Shown here: positions 25,101 to 35,537 of the stretch, one piece after another | Position numbering within the stretch: position 1 is the stretch's first letter | Layout of the letters: each line of letters starts with the position of its first letter | Assembly (NCBI GenBank): GCA_949126835.1 | Contig: OX421505.1 | Location: 1,297,587-1,361,586, forward strand | Source: Anisus vortex | Lineage: Eukaryota > Mollusca > Gastropoda > Planorbidae | DNA: 64,000 nt | Reading direction: 5' to 3' | Notes under the pieces: model-generated | What the model was told of the DNA's origin: nothing | Databases searched by the model: none | Seen by the model: the letters and a program-made list of their open reading frames with translations, nothing else | Translations under genes and position numbers: made by a program

Positions 25101-28100
25101 TTCTTCTTCCCGAGTAGTATGAAATAGGTAGCCTGAACAAACCAGGAAACATCAACTTAACTTCATCTAAAACTAATCGAAATGCAAAAGTAGAGTCTAA
25201 ACCACGAATAAGCGTAGAACGCCACAAATTTCTTCTTAGAATGAGCGTCTGTCACATATTATATATATAATGATGTATTTATTTATTTAAGTAACTTGGC
25301 TGCAACTGAAACATCAATTTACACAACTTTTTTTTTTTAAATAATGTTTGCAGGTGATGTTTTGGTCAGGAGTGTACAACCTGGCACACATGTTTTCAAA
25401 TACAGGCATTAACTATGTAACGTTGGAAGACACGCTCATTGGTTACCTGGCCAATTCTCTAACGTGGTGTGGGCAAAAAAAAACACCTGGGATAGACTAC
25501 TCAAGGTGTCCCAGTTGGTCAGACTGCCCATTGGAGGCCAGTGAAAGCTTTTGGGCTGCTGCGTCTACAACAGTGAGAAAAATAGATGTTTACACTTTAA
25601 CTAAATACCACAGGGTCGTCCATATATGCTGCAAGCTCCACCCAATCGTCACAAGTCAGAAATGTCACAAGTCACATTTTCAAAAAAATAAAAGATCCAA
25701 TTCTAATATGACACCACAAAGTAGAGGCCGACCGAAATTCGGTTTCGGTTTTGGTTTCGGTTCTGAAAGTAAGCAAAATACCTCTTTCAAAGCAGTTTCG
25801 GTTTCGGCCGATGCCTAAAAGTTAGCTTTCGGTTTGGTTTCGTTTTCGGCCGAAACTGATATTGAGTTTCGGTCATCAGCCGAATATCTTGCATTTTGTC
25901 ATGTTTGTGCTGTTTTGTCTAATTGTATAAAAATCATCTCATAATATTTAGACCAAAAAATCTTATATGGTTGCCTTTTAGGTTTTTAAATCTTAAAGAG
26001 TATTCAATTCTGAATAAAATTATATATAATACATGTAGGCCTAGATATATATAGGTCTACAACTGAATATTACATCTTATATGGTTTACTTAAATAGAGT
26101 ACCCATAAACTAGTTAATATTACCAAAAAATGTGCAGTCTTTTTTTACTTCCGTTTGGCAATTTAGGTTTATTTTTTGGTTTCGGCCGTAGGTGTAGTTA
26201 AACTTCTGGTTTCGGCTTCAGTTTCGGCTGAAAGTCAATTTATAACTTTTCGATGTGGTTTCGTTTTCGACCGAAACCCGAAAATTTGGTTATCGGTCGG
26301 CCTCTACCACAAAGCTGTCTCCTCGTCCTCCCCTCCCCCCCCCAAAAAAAAACAAAAAAAAAACACAAATTTAAATAGACAAATAAACACCCACATTTTT
26401 AATTTTACTCTGTCATGTTTCAATGTACTTGTATTGTACTTTTCATAGAATAATAATAATAATAATAATGTATAAGTAGTACAATAAAGAATTTCATGAC
26501 TTTAAGTGCCATAGTGCAATCGGTAAAATGTGAAAATGTCATTTAAAGATTCTCATTCTTATTTTATGTATGTTGTCACATTGTTTAAAGACCCCCCCCC
26601 TCCCCTCTTTATACACCGCCTCCACAAAATGTTTGAACCCCTCCATCCCCATGGGTATCTGACGTTATTTATGGACGGCCCCAAACAAACAAATTAAGGA
26701 GTTTCTTTTTTCTTTTTTTTTTTTTTTCAATCACATGAAAATGTTTTGAAGACTTTTTATTAGGTCTCTTGACCGTCTCATTAGCGTTGCCAATTGTTCT
26801 CACCCCCCCCCCCTCCTTCCAGCCCCACTCACTAAATTACTGACCCCCCCTCCTTCCAGCCCCACTCACTAAATTACTGACCCCCCCCCTCCTTCCAGCC
26901 CCACTCACTAAATTACTGACCCCCCCTCCTTCCAGCCCCACTCACTAAATTACTGACCCCCCCCCCCCCCGACGCACACGCACACTTCTCCGATCGGCTT
27001 TTGCAGAAATATAGGCTACAAGATAAATTGTCCGGCGTTGCCCGGGGGGAAATAAAACAGGTCTGTTTAAGCTACAGAATTTCTTTTAATTGACTACAAT
27101 AAACAGAAACCTGTAGATCTAATAAGTAATATTTTTTTTTACTGAAGTCAGTAGGGATGTAATTTAAAATAAATATTGTAATCGGGTTAGAAATAGCCAA
27201 GTCTTTTTTTTAACAAAAAGCTTAATTGCCCGTTGTAGCCCGATGATTTACAATCTTTTTTTTTTTTTTAAGCATTTAAAAAAAAATTTTTTTTTAGAAA
27301 TATAGACAAACTGGAGAGTCGAGCCGGGTCGTCCGCATGGCAGTCCAATACGATATCCACTCAGCTAGCGATGTCACATGTACTAAATCGAATTGCAAAC
27401 GTTAAATATGAGGCAATAAGGTCACGTGTTTTTTAATAAACCAATTGAATGGTTAAACACACACACATAGCTTTATATAATATATAGATTTACACGTGAA
27501 AACTGTCCGTCACATTTTGAAATTAGTTATCTTCAGCTCGCCAGTAATACAATGTTGACTTTATTCTTCTTCTTCGACTAGCCAGTCTCCAGGGCAGTTT
27601 GCTCTCTTGCAGTCAATGTCAGACACACTGGCATTGTTATTCTGGGCTTTCCTTTGTGGCTTTTTTCAAACCCCGCAGTTCAAGAGAGTTTTCGGTTCTG
27701 CGCCCAGCACCTGTGAGTTGTACTCCAGGATCAGGCTACATTGAGTCAGGGATGAGTTGTGCTGAGGTGGAAAGTGCCTATAGTCCAATCTCCGCCATCC
27801 ACAGAGCTCTCCAAATGGTTATGACACTCAGTTGTGCCATTTATAGTTTTTTTTTATAGAATCTGGGAATACTCTGTGGAATTGTCACATCCTAGATCCA
27901 GGCCCCCTCACGACTTTACACCCACCAATCTCCATGCTACCAACACCAGAGCCCCCCAGCAGGAGCCGTGCGAAACCTCTATCCAGGGTAGTACAATCTG
28001 GACCTCTGTCGAACAGCACCACAAATGGGGGTACAAGTCTTACAATGTAGACCTAAACAGTATACAGATCAATAAAAATATTCCATCTTTCTTAAATTAA

Positions 28101-28530
28101 GGTGTAGGCCTATTTTAGTGCTTAACTTTTTAGTTATTTCCAAACAGGTAAAACATTCTGATATATGTATGCTCATTAGGTAAGCAAGTATAGATACAAC
28201 GATATTATGTTCCCTATATTATTATTTCCAAGTTCCACTTTCCTAAGAGTCAATAGAGGTCACTTTTCTTAACAAGATAGACATTTGCTTTGGCCCCCTA
28301 CTAGTCTTAGGCACTAGCCATAAAAAAAAACATGAAGAAAATAATAAATACATAAAAATGCAAAACAAGACATTTTATAGAAAAGATCGAGTTTTTTTTA
28401 ATAAAGCTTACTTAAATTTTGCCGAAAAAAACACAACAATTTTCTCTGTGTTAATTAATTAGTTTAGTAATAATAAAAACAAAATAATAAATATAATATA
28501 GTAAATATAATATAATAAATATATATATAG

Positions 28531-28563
<33 letters not shown>

Positions 28564-31500
28564 GCCTACTTAACATGAATACTAATAGTTTGCAGCTCAA
28601 GCCGTCGGTACAGTTGTTTTAATGGTTGACGGATCTAATCCTAGTACTAAGGCATACAGGCAGGACAGGTAGGTAATTCTGTTTAACAGAATGCAATGAC
28701 TGATAGTAAGAGATTTCCGTGTGGTATTATTTGTTGATAATCATATTTTAGAAAATTTTCTATTTAGTGTTGAAATGGAAATGACTATGGTAGCAGTAGG
28801 CAATATATTTTTTTAGCTCGATAGTTAGACGGGTAAGCAGTTTATTAGTTGGCATTGATAGATCGGCAGGTGGGTTGTTAATTTGCTGATGGTGATAGAT
28901 ATACATGTAGACTAGGTGACACTGTCACGGTGACATATTTATGGGTGATATTGAAATACTCATGACACATTGCGACTGGAAACTCATCGCTTAATGTGGT
29001 AATCCAACGATGCCCGAACCTAACTAAGTCCCCAAATTATCGTGTCAGTTTCTGGTGATTATTGTGACACAAGTACCAGCGCTTATTAATGTCTAATTCT
29101 TTACTTGTTTTTCTCATTGCAGTTTCTTTGGCAAATATGAACTTCCCAGCCTAGTGGTGGGTAAAGTTTCCACTGTACAAGTTATGGTTATACATGCCTT
29201 GGGCCAACAAAAAGTGTGAGTACATTTATTTCAAGTTTGTCTTGAAAATGTATTTCGTTGACTTAATTTTCACGCCTTTATTTGTCCTTGTTTTTTTTCG
29301 CTTTGTGTGTGTGAGTGTGTGAGTGTGTATGTGTGTGTGTGTGTGTGGCATTTAGTAGGCCTACCTACATATAAAAACTTACTGGAAAACAGCCACGGTC
29401 ATCAATGTCTGAGGTAGCCATGGTCGCAGATGAAATAAACATACCAAGTAGGCCTACTTGTCCATCGGCCAGATGTTAAGGATCCATTTATGGACTTAAA
29501 GTTATTTAAACAAAAGCCCTTTCCTCCTCCAAAAATCCCCCACCCCTATTAATTAGAACGTGGCAAGGAATGTTGTTTTGTGATAAGGCACGTTTAAACC
29601 ACGCGACTGGGACTGAAAGTCACAAATAACCGTCCCAGTTGTCTTGGTCAATTAGCAGGTGTAATCCCACTTTGGTCAGGAACGTGCGTTTAGACACGCC
29701 CCTTGTTCCGCTATAGTGGTCACGAGAGCAGGTCACTTTTGTAGCAGTTGTAATTACCTGGGTGGTAAGAGATGAAGCAGAGGGGAAGAAAGGGGAGCGG
29801 TAGAGATGGTTTCTTTTTGGACAAACTAGGTCTTGTCATTTAGACGGGTCCACGCCCTTGAACAAGAAAGTCGTATGTAGCAGACAGTGTTTGGACTTAC
29901 GAATTATTGAATACAACTTGATAGACGTGAATATCTGTATTCAGTTAGCTTACCAAACCCTAATCTCGGTTGAATGTATTTTATAAACTCTATGCAACTT
30001 GTAACTTGTCAATAAACGATATATAGCTACACAACCTGATATATAGCTACACAACCTGATATATAGCTACACAACCTGATATATAGCTACACAACCTGAT
30101 ATATAGCTACACAACCTGATATATAGCTACACAACCTGATATATAGCTACACAACCTGATATATAGCTACACAACCTGATATATAGCTACACAACCTGAT
30201 ATATAGCTACACAACCTGATATATAGCTACACAATCTCGTCGATTATTATGCTGTGAGACTGCTACTTAAAAAGAAATAGGTGTGAACGTTTACTCCATG
30301 CTCCAAGACTAACGCGCCTCACGATTAACTCGTGACACGAGATAGGTTTTATGTTTAACAAAGTGTTTTTTGTGTGTATTCGCCAGAGAGGTTTGTGGGA
30401 AATGATCGCTGCTAACCTTGAAAAATGACGTCACTAAAAGAGGTCTGACCTTCATCTGTGATGACGATCCCGAGTAAGTCTCTAATCACACATTGCTAAA
30501 CAAATTTATACTTGGGAAACGATATTGCACACAACATACTTAAAATACAATAATATTGCACACAACATACCTAAAATAAAATAATATTGCACACAGCATA
30601 CTTAAAATACAATAAGATTGCTCACAACATAACTAAAATAAAATGATATGGCACACAACATACTTAAAATACAATAAGATTACTCACAACATACCTAAAA
30701 TAAAATAATATTGCACACAACATACTTAAAATACAATAAGATTGCTCACAACATACCTAAAATAAAATAATATTGCACACACGATACTTAAAATACAATA
30801 ATATTGCACACAGCATACTTAAAATAACATAATATTGCATACAACATACTTAAAATACAATAATATTGCACACAACATACCTAAAATAAAATAATATTGC
30901 ACACAGCATATTTAAAATACAATAATATTGCACACAGCATACTTAAAATATAATAATATTGCTCACAACATACCTAAAATAGAATAATATTGCACACAGC
31001 ATACCTAAAATACAATAATATTGCACACAGCATACTTAAAAATATAATAATATTGCTCACAACATACCTAAAATAAAATAATATTGCACACAGCATACTT
31101 AAAATACAATAATATTGCACACATCATACTTGAAATATAATAATATTGCACAGAGCATACTTAAAATACAATAATATTGCTAACAGTATATTTAAATACA
31201 ATAAGATTGGACACAGAATACTTAAAATACCATAATATTGCAAACAGCATACTTAACATTCAATAATATTACGCACATCATACCAGTACTTGGGAAACGA
31301 TATAGCACACATCATACTTAAAATACAATAATATTGCTAACAGCGTACTTAAAATACAATAATATTGCACACATCATACTTAAAATACAATAACATTGCA
31401 CACAGCATACCAGTATTTGGGAAATGATATTGCACACACAGTACCCAGAAAACAATACCACACATAGCATACTTGGACGATACTAAAAGGCATAAATACC

Positions 31501-32381
31501 AGTGTTCTTTTCTTTTTAGAAATGGCTCCCAGTTAAGTAGTTCAATAGAGTTTGTGAGATTCTATGACTGATGCATGAGACCAACATGTTTACCAAAACT
31601 GGGACATATACTTAGGTTAACAGACATGGGAAAAAAAATAATATTCCACCTTCAAAATAACCTTCAAAAAAATAACTGTCCAAAATTACAGACGTAGGCT
31701 GTTAATTTGTAATAAATGTAGTCATATCCACTTAGCTATATATATAATTATATATATATATATAGCTCAGTGAATGTAACATTATGTCAAATTGTATCGT
31801 ACTACATAATATTTAGATCCATAGCGTATTTAGGCATGTACCACATGCTCCGTTTGAACAGGGGCCCCCACATAAAAGGGGCCCCCACACTTTCCAAAAA
31901 TATTTCTTTTTTGACATCTCCATCCTTTCGTTGAAAATCCATTTATTCCTCTACAATTTTAAGCGCTCCAGTCCAACCAAGCTAAGCGCAACATAAAATT
32001 TATGATTTTACAGAATGTAACATGAATTAACGGCCGTTTTCTGAGGTATGTGGAAGGCAGGGCGATGCCACAAGGGGCCCCCACATAAATTTATGAACAG
32101 GGCCCCCACAATCCTAAATACGGCCCTGATTTTAGATACAGAATAGCTAAAATTGCCGCCATTTATTCCAAGTGTATTTAATAAGCTACATGATTTTTAA
32201 TGTAAACCATTTTTCTCATACACCCCTAAACCCATTATTCTCCAGTTCTGTGATGCACTTGATGTGTGCCAGTAATCCTGGGAACAGAGAATGCAAGTTG
32301 GCAGCGGCCTTAGCCAAAAGAGAGTTAGTGTACACAAGTGACCCACTTCAGAGCAATCAGATGCCAGATGTCTTTGGATAA
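22022..32381 (+). CDS. Secreted ADP-ribosyl cyclase (CD38/Aplysia cyclase family), seven coding exons with an internal TGA
   Basis: Coding exons: 22022-22185, 24581-24713, 25354-25572, 28589-28668, 29123-29215, 30387-30473, 32246-32381. They join in one consistent frame (intron phases 2,0,0,2,2,2) into 304 codons including the final stop, about the family length. Family members convert NAD to cyclic ADP-ribose, a calcium-mobilising messenger. The first 22 or so residues form a hydrophobic signal peptide (MKQLLL to GGLA), so the product should be secreted or lumenal. Active-site features are present: W103, the TLEDTL motif (E124, D125), W166 in the SFW motif, and E205 in FFGKYEL, which aligns with catalytic E226 of CD38. 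Ten of the twelve family cysteines are present; the pair matching CD38 C119/C201 is A97/V178. Codon 236 (30403-30405) is TGA although the frame aligns without gaps on both sides. It could be a young pseudogene, a polymorphism, a sequencing error or readthrough. Family assignment is firm; functionality is not. Confidence 0.88.
22325..22580 (-). mobile_element. tRNA-derived SINE (family A), minus copy in intron 1
   Basis: This is the reverse orientation of the family A SINE: a CAGAGCTGGGTAGACTCAG body and a degenerate B box (GATTCGAAACCAGG reading on +). It ends at CACCGCACCCC. A short TATTTAAA occurs on both sides and may be the target duplication. With the + copy at 24253 it forms an inverted pair inside one intron. 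Confidence 0.8.
22836..22853. promoter_or_regulatory. Paired CRE-like GACGTCA sites
   Basis: GACGTCA occurs at 22836-22842 and again at 22847-22853. A third copy in the same GGACGTCACAT context lies at 23943-23949, so GACGTCA sites flank the TGACTCA satellite on both sides. GACGTCA is the core of the cAMP-response element bound by CREB/ATF bZIP factors. Function is inferred only from the motif. Confidence 0.25.
23007..23904. repeat. Intron 1 satellite of TGACTCA words (8+8+9 = 25-bp higher-order unit)
   Basis: About 0.9 kb is built from the octamer AATGACTC and the nonamer AATCAACTC, most often in the order octamer-octamer-nonamer. Each octamer junction creates TGACTCA, the AP-1 (Fos/Jun-type bZIP) consensus. 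By eye there are several dozen copies. The array lies in the first coding intron of the cyclase gene. Confidence 0.93.
24253..24481 (+). mobile_element. tRNA-derived SINE (family A) in cyclase intron 1
   Basis: The head looks like a tRNA with a clear pol III B box (GGTTCGAATCC near 24310) and an A-box-like segment. The body reads CTACCCAGCTCTGATGGG. The insertion is flanked by a perfect 13-bp target-site duplication (TACTATTTATAGT at 24240-24252 and 24482-24494), which fixes both ends. Related minus-strand copies are at about 22325-22580 and 15255-15497. Confidence 0.88.
24581..24713 (+). CDS. ADP-ribosyl cyclase coding exon 2
   Basis: The acceptor is TTCTATTACAG|AG; the first base completes the split Arg codon. 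The exon encodes VATDCNTLWNHFSQAF, FRAPCDMNQNLY and ends at LPANK before the donor AAG|GTGCGT (phase 0). C60 and C77 are family cysteines. The PANK segment replaces the PCNK of CD38, so the cysteine equivalent to CD38 C119 is alanine (A97). Confidence 0.88.
25354..25572 (+). CDS. ADP-ribosyl cyclase coding exon 3 (active-site core)
   Basis: The acceptor is TTTGCAG|GTG and the donor is ACA|GTGAGA; both junctions are phase 0. The 73 codons hold the best-conserved block: FWSGVYNLAH, VTLEDTLIGYL, LTWCG, CPSWSDCP and ESFW. These provide W103, E124, D125 and W166 of the nucleotide-binding pocket by analogy with CD38, and cysteines C138, C151 and C157. The frame stays open past the donor into the intron, but that extension shows no family similarity. 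Confidence 0.92.
25722..26306. mobile_element. hAT-type MITE in cyclase intron 3 (585 bp)
   Basis: Termini are TAGAGGCCGACCGAAATT and its approximate inverse (CGGTCGGCCTCTA). A perfect 8-bp target duplication, CCACAAAG, is at 25714-25721 and 26307-26314; 8-bp duplications are typical of the hAT superfamily. The interior is full of GGTTTCGG words and has no transposase. The first 80 bases extend the apparent reading frame of exon 3, but this is fortuitous. Confidence 0.88.
26802..26970. repeat. 36-40-bp C-rich minisatellite in cyclase intron 3
   Basis: About four copies of a unit with CCCCCTCCTTCCAGCCCCAC and TCACTAAATTACTGA; length varies only in the C run. Confidence 0.9.
27300..27860 (-). 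repeat. Unclassified transposon remnants in cyclase intron 3
   Basis: 27310-27370 resembles a degenerate tRNA-like head on the minus strand (GAGCCGGGTCGTCCGCATGG). 27564-27860 is a moderately GC-rich block ending, on the minus strand, in a GAAGAAGAAG tail like the LINE tail at 11545. No coding motif is recognisable. Confidence 0.35.
28514..28563. repeat. (TA)n microsatellite in cyclase intron 3
   Basis: A run of TATATA broken by GATGTGTG, 25 bases before the acceptor of exon 4. Confidence 0.9.
28589..28668 (+). CDS. ADP-ribosyl cyclase coding exon 4
   Basis: Two AG acceptors are close together. The upstream one (CTAATAG|TTTGCA, exon from 28589) keeps phase with exon 3 and restores the FAxxA segment of the family (FAAQAVGTVVLMVDGS). 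The downstream one at 28595 would cause a frame break. V178 stands where CD38 has C201. The donor is GACAG|GTAGGT. Confidence 0.82.
29123..29215 (+). CDS. ADP-ribosyl cyclase coding exon 5 (catalytic Glu)
   Basis: The acceptor is TTCTCATTGCAG|TTTC. The exon encodes FFGKYELPSLVVGK and QVMVIHALGQQ; E205 in GKYEL aligns with the catalytic glutamate of the family (GSVEV in CD38). I place the donor at GT|GTGAGT (29216) because it is the stronger consensus and gives the phase that the next exon needs; a GT two bases earlier is the alternative. Confidence 0.85.
29304..29347. repeat. (TG)n microsatellite in cyclase intron 5
   Basis: A TGTGTG run with GAG interruptions. Confidence 0.9.
30019..30234. 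repeat. 20-bp tandem repeat, about 11 copies, nearly perfect
   Basis: GATATATAGCTACACAACCT repeats without change about ten times; the last copy is altered (ACAATCTC). Perfect identity suggests recent expansion or an assembly-sensitive locus. It lies in cyclase intron 5. Confidence 0.95.
30387..30473 (+). CDS. ADP-ribosyl cyclase coding exon 6, carrying in-frame TGA
   Basis: The acceptor is CGCCAG|AGAGG and the donor is CCCGA|GTAAGT. In the frame set by exons 5 and 7 it reads VCGK, TGA (30403-30405), then SLLTLKNDVTKRGLTFICDDDP. The two cysteines (C233, C254) are 21 residues apart, exactly as in CD38, so the stop is a base substitution within a preserved frame rather than an indel. Using an AG two bases further on (exon from 30389) gives a different frame that also stops after about 12 codons. 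Confidence 0.78.
30511..31475. repeat. 31-bp minisatellite in cyclase intron 6
   Basis: About 30 copies of a unit with AATATTGCACACA, CATACTTAAAATAC and AATA. Copies alternate between CTTAAAATACAAT and CCTAAAATAAAAT in places. A longer edge motif (CTTGGGAAACGATAT) appears at the start and twice near the end. Confidence 0.92.
31819..32128. mobile_element. hAT-type MITE in cyclase intron 6
   Basis: The ends are CATAGCGTATTTAGG and CCTAAATACGGCCCTG, imperfect inverses. Two GGGGCCCCCACATAAA blocks lie inside. The flanks ATTTAGAT and TTTTAGAT suggest an 8-bp target duplication, give or take one base. A fragment with the same GGGGCCCC block is at 21840-21900. Confidence 0.6.
32246..32381 (+). CDS. 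ADP-ribosyl cyclase terminal coding exon 7
   Basis: The acceptor is TTATTCTCCAG|TTC. The exon completes a split Asp codon and encodes SVMHLMCASNPGNRECKL, matching the C-terminal family block that contains the last two cysteines (C266, C275). An approximately 26-residue polar tail follows and ends in MPDVFG and a stop. An AATAAA at 32497-32502 is a plausible polyadenylation signal. Confidence 0.85.
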
Positions 32382-32496
32382 AGTCTTGCAAGGCGGAAGA
32401 GGCGATGGGATATTAAAATAACTGGGTTTTTACCAGATGTCAATTGAGTTTAACGTTATAAAGAAGTTAAGAAATGGTTAAATAAGATTTAAAAAG

Positions 32497-32502
32497 AATA
32501 AA
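32497..32502 (+). promoter_or_regulatory. Candidate polyadenylation signal of the cyclase gene
   Basis: This is an AATAAA 116 bases after the cyclase stop codon, ahead of a T/G-rich stretch (TTTTGTTGGATG). It is the first canonical hexamer downstream of the stop. AT-rich sequence makes chance matches common. Confidence 0.35.
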
Positions 32503-32755
32503 TTTTGTTGGATGTGAATAAGACGAAGGAGTTCAATGAATATTATGTCTTTCTTTGTGTCTAAATGTCTGGCCTTGTGTGTATTCTACGGTATACTAGA
32601 GCAACTACAACCTCTGGAATTTAAACAAAACAAATGTGATAAAACACTTCACACCAGACACAATAAAACTCCGTATCGAATTTGTACAGATTGTATGATA
32701 TCTTCTCTGGAAAAGTAGGTTATGGTTATTGTCCTGATCGCAAGTCTTTATTGAT

Positions 32756-33450
32756 CACTGGTTCCCAACCTTGTTAATGATGACTCATTAATACAGCTTT
32801 TCACTATGTGATGACCACGTACAAACCTTTTTTTTTCGTATCTACCTTAAAATTATAATTTGCTACTGCATGTTATAAAAAGTAATGTAAATATTTGATA
32901 TGCCGGATGCATTTTCATTTTTACATACTATTTATTGACCATTAATTTAATTAAAACTCGGTGATTAATCACACACACGCACACACAAAATGAAATTATA
33001 TGTTGTGAAATATTTATTTCCAATTACAACACGAACGTAAGTGCTACTAAGATTGATATTGCGTTTTTCTCATTGGATCAGAAATCCTCGCGGCAGTATT
33101 TGCAAGAGTACAACAAAGATCATCTTCCACAACATGGCTACTTCCGTATTTAGATTTAATTATAAACAAGCTGGAAAACCCTGTTTCACAAATATATGTT
33201 TTTGGAAATGGAAGACGAAGATGCAACACAGTCTCAGTCAAAATAGTATATGACAACAAACACTTGATCCAGAATGTTTCTAATTGGCATTGTAGAGAAA
33301 TCAGTTGTTAACAACTTTGATGATCCCCTCCTGTGTTGTCTCAGAAACATATTGAACTTTGACTGTGTATGGTCTTCTGACAAGTGCAAAGGGAATGTCA
33401 GATAAATGTGACCCCCATAAGAGTTGCGACCCACAGGCTGAGGACCGCTG
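32756..33450. mobile_element. hAT-type MITE downstream of the cyclase gene, 695 bp
   Basis: It begins CACTGGTTCCCAACCT and ends GCGACCCACAGGCTGAGG...CGCTG; the inverse matches the common hAT end CAGNGGTNCTCAACCTGTGG. The flanking 8-mers TTATTGAT (32748-32755) and TTTTTGAT (33451-33458) differ at one base. I see no transposase code. Confidence 0.75.
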
Positions 33451-33737
33451 TTTTTGATGATATACAGCAGGCTGTATACGTCACTTATTATCTTTTTCCG
33501 ACAGAGAGCGGAAGTGACGAAATATACTCGGCGATTCTTTCAGTGACTCCATAAAATGGAATGAATATACTCTAAACCAGAGTTCGACAATATAAGGCGC
33601 GCATGCCAAACTTGGCACGCAGGGCGATTTTCAATAGCACGAGAGGGACCTCCAAGATTAATTTCTTATTGATGAAAAAAACAAAAACATTTTCTGGTTC
33701 TGAATGAGGAAAACTGACTGTTGACACTGATGTTTCT

Positions 33738-34770
33738 TATTACAAGGCAATTTATTCACCATAATAAATTATGGATGAGACCTTCTATTTAGATCACACA
33801 AGTATAATTATGATTTATAATGTTATTACGGCTAGAGCCCCCATTCAATTTATGAAAATAATAGTTATAGTATTGTTATTATTAGTGTGAGTATCCTTGT
33901 ATTAGTGAAGATCTTATTATATTATTCTGAAGTTTATTTGTAGTTGTCTAGAGTATTCCTGGTTCTTATAATCCCCTGGCAATTCACATAGCGTAGTTTT
34001 AGAGTTTTCAGTTGATTTACTTCATGTATAATTATTTATGTGGCTCATATTATACAGCAAGAACCTCGATGTCGAGTGGTAGTGTAGATTATTAATATAG
34101 TTGAATAAATATTACACATACACACATGTATATAACTTTGAAATATTGACGCTAACCAAGTTGTGTGGAAAGCAACGATAAATTTGGTTTAATTTACAAC
34201 ATCAATCCAGTAGGAATCCAAATAATATTATATACACAATCAAGAACTACACATATTCCAATTAGTAATGAATATCCTCAATGAACATATAGCATTGTAG
34301 TTAATAGTAGAATAATAAATTTTCCATAATACAACTCAAATAGAAACGATACTCAGAGCGGAGAATATTTGATGTTACTAGATCGAATGCAAGCCAAGAA
34401 CTGACCAAAAGGGTCGAATCGCGTAGAAATATATTACGGGTCAATCGTTGGAAAAACCAGACAGCCTAGTGACACGAATATTTTAATCAAGCCTGCATGT
34501 TGACTGCGTGATCAGGTACTTTTTATTAAGAACAAGCAATAATGCTCTAACAAAATAAGGAGAGACCGGACGGCCTTGACACGCTGTAGGTACGTGCACA
34601 GTTCATGTTTTTATCGAGGTTAATAAAAAACAATAATGCTCAAATTAGGTTAGGAAAAACCCGGGGGAAACTTTGAGCTGAGAAATATTTATATCGTTTA
34701 AACGCAATTCGCTTAAATGATTCAGTTGGTTTATTAACATTACAATGTAGGGAATTTACGTTTCGTAACA
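33738..34770 (-). repeat. LTR (3' LTR in element orientation)
   Basis: 1033 bp, the same length as the partner LTR. In element orientation it begins TGTTACGAAACG and ends CCTTGTAATA. The adjacent internal sequence (GGTACGGGCGAC in element orientation) is not a classic polypurine tract. Confidence 0.92.
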
Positions 34771-35537
34771 GTCGCCCGTACCAAAAGGAAAAGAACATTG
34801 CATACTAAACAATAGAAGTGTGCAATTTCTTTTAGAACCGCCTGCACTTAACTTTAGTTCTAAACAATATACAAAAAAAAAACTGACTCCACCTGGGTAG
34901 TCCGTTAAATAAGACAAGTAAGGGAAATAATTTATTCTATTAAACCCTCATCATATAGGATCTCAAGTTATCCTTAGACCATAACACATGTTCGCGTTAT
35001 TCTAAAAAAATTATACTCTCTGAGATATCATTCCTTATAAACATCATCATCTTTTTTATAAGGTAAAAATCAACATAACTAATGTTATCATATTAAACAA
35101 TTCAATCATTAATTAATTCAACTTAAATGAAATTAATATTTAAATAAATTTTAAAGTAAGAGTTTAATCTTAAGTGTGTAAGCATGTGAAGTGTATGCAC
35201 ATTACTCTATTTTGGTTTTTACATAATCACAACTATAGCTTGATTGTTTCAAAATAAGGATGTACATTTCTGTTCATTCATTATCTTACTAATAAAGAAA
35301 AGTATGCCCATAAATCAATAATACTTAAAAGTAACTTATTAGGTTCTTTTTTTTTTTTTTTCTACAACAATAATAATATTTGTTTTAGCAAATGGAAATA
35401 TTCATGGCATGAAATAAGGCATAAGATATTGCATAAAATAATCACAACATATTCATATATTCATGCATTTATATTTTAAATGATCCAATTCTCTTAGTTA
35501 GGATTATCAGAATATATACATGAAGTTATCTATTTCC

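Noticed and set aside
25573..25818. Extension of cyclase exon 3 to the end of its open frame
   Set aside because: The extension has no family similarity and runs into a hAT MITE (FGFGFG repeats from GGTTTCGG). A good GTGAGA donor at 25573 and the phase of exon 4 fix the exon end.
28595..28668. Exon 4 starting after the TTTGCAG acceptor
   Set aside because: That start gives the wrong phase with exon 3 and drops the conserved FA residues; the acceptor six bases upstream fits both.
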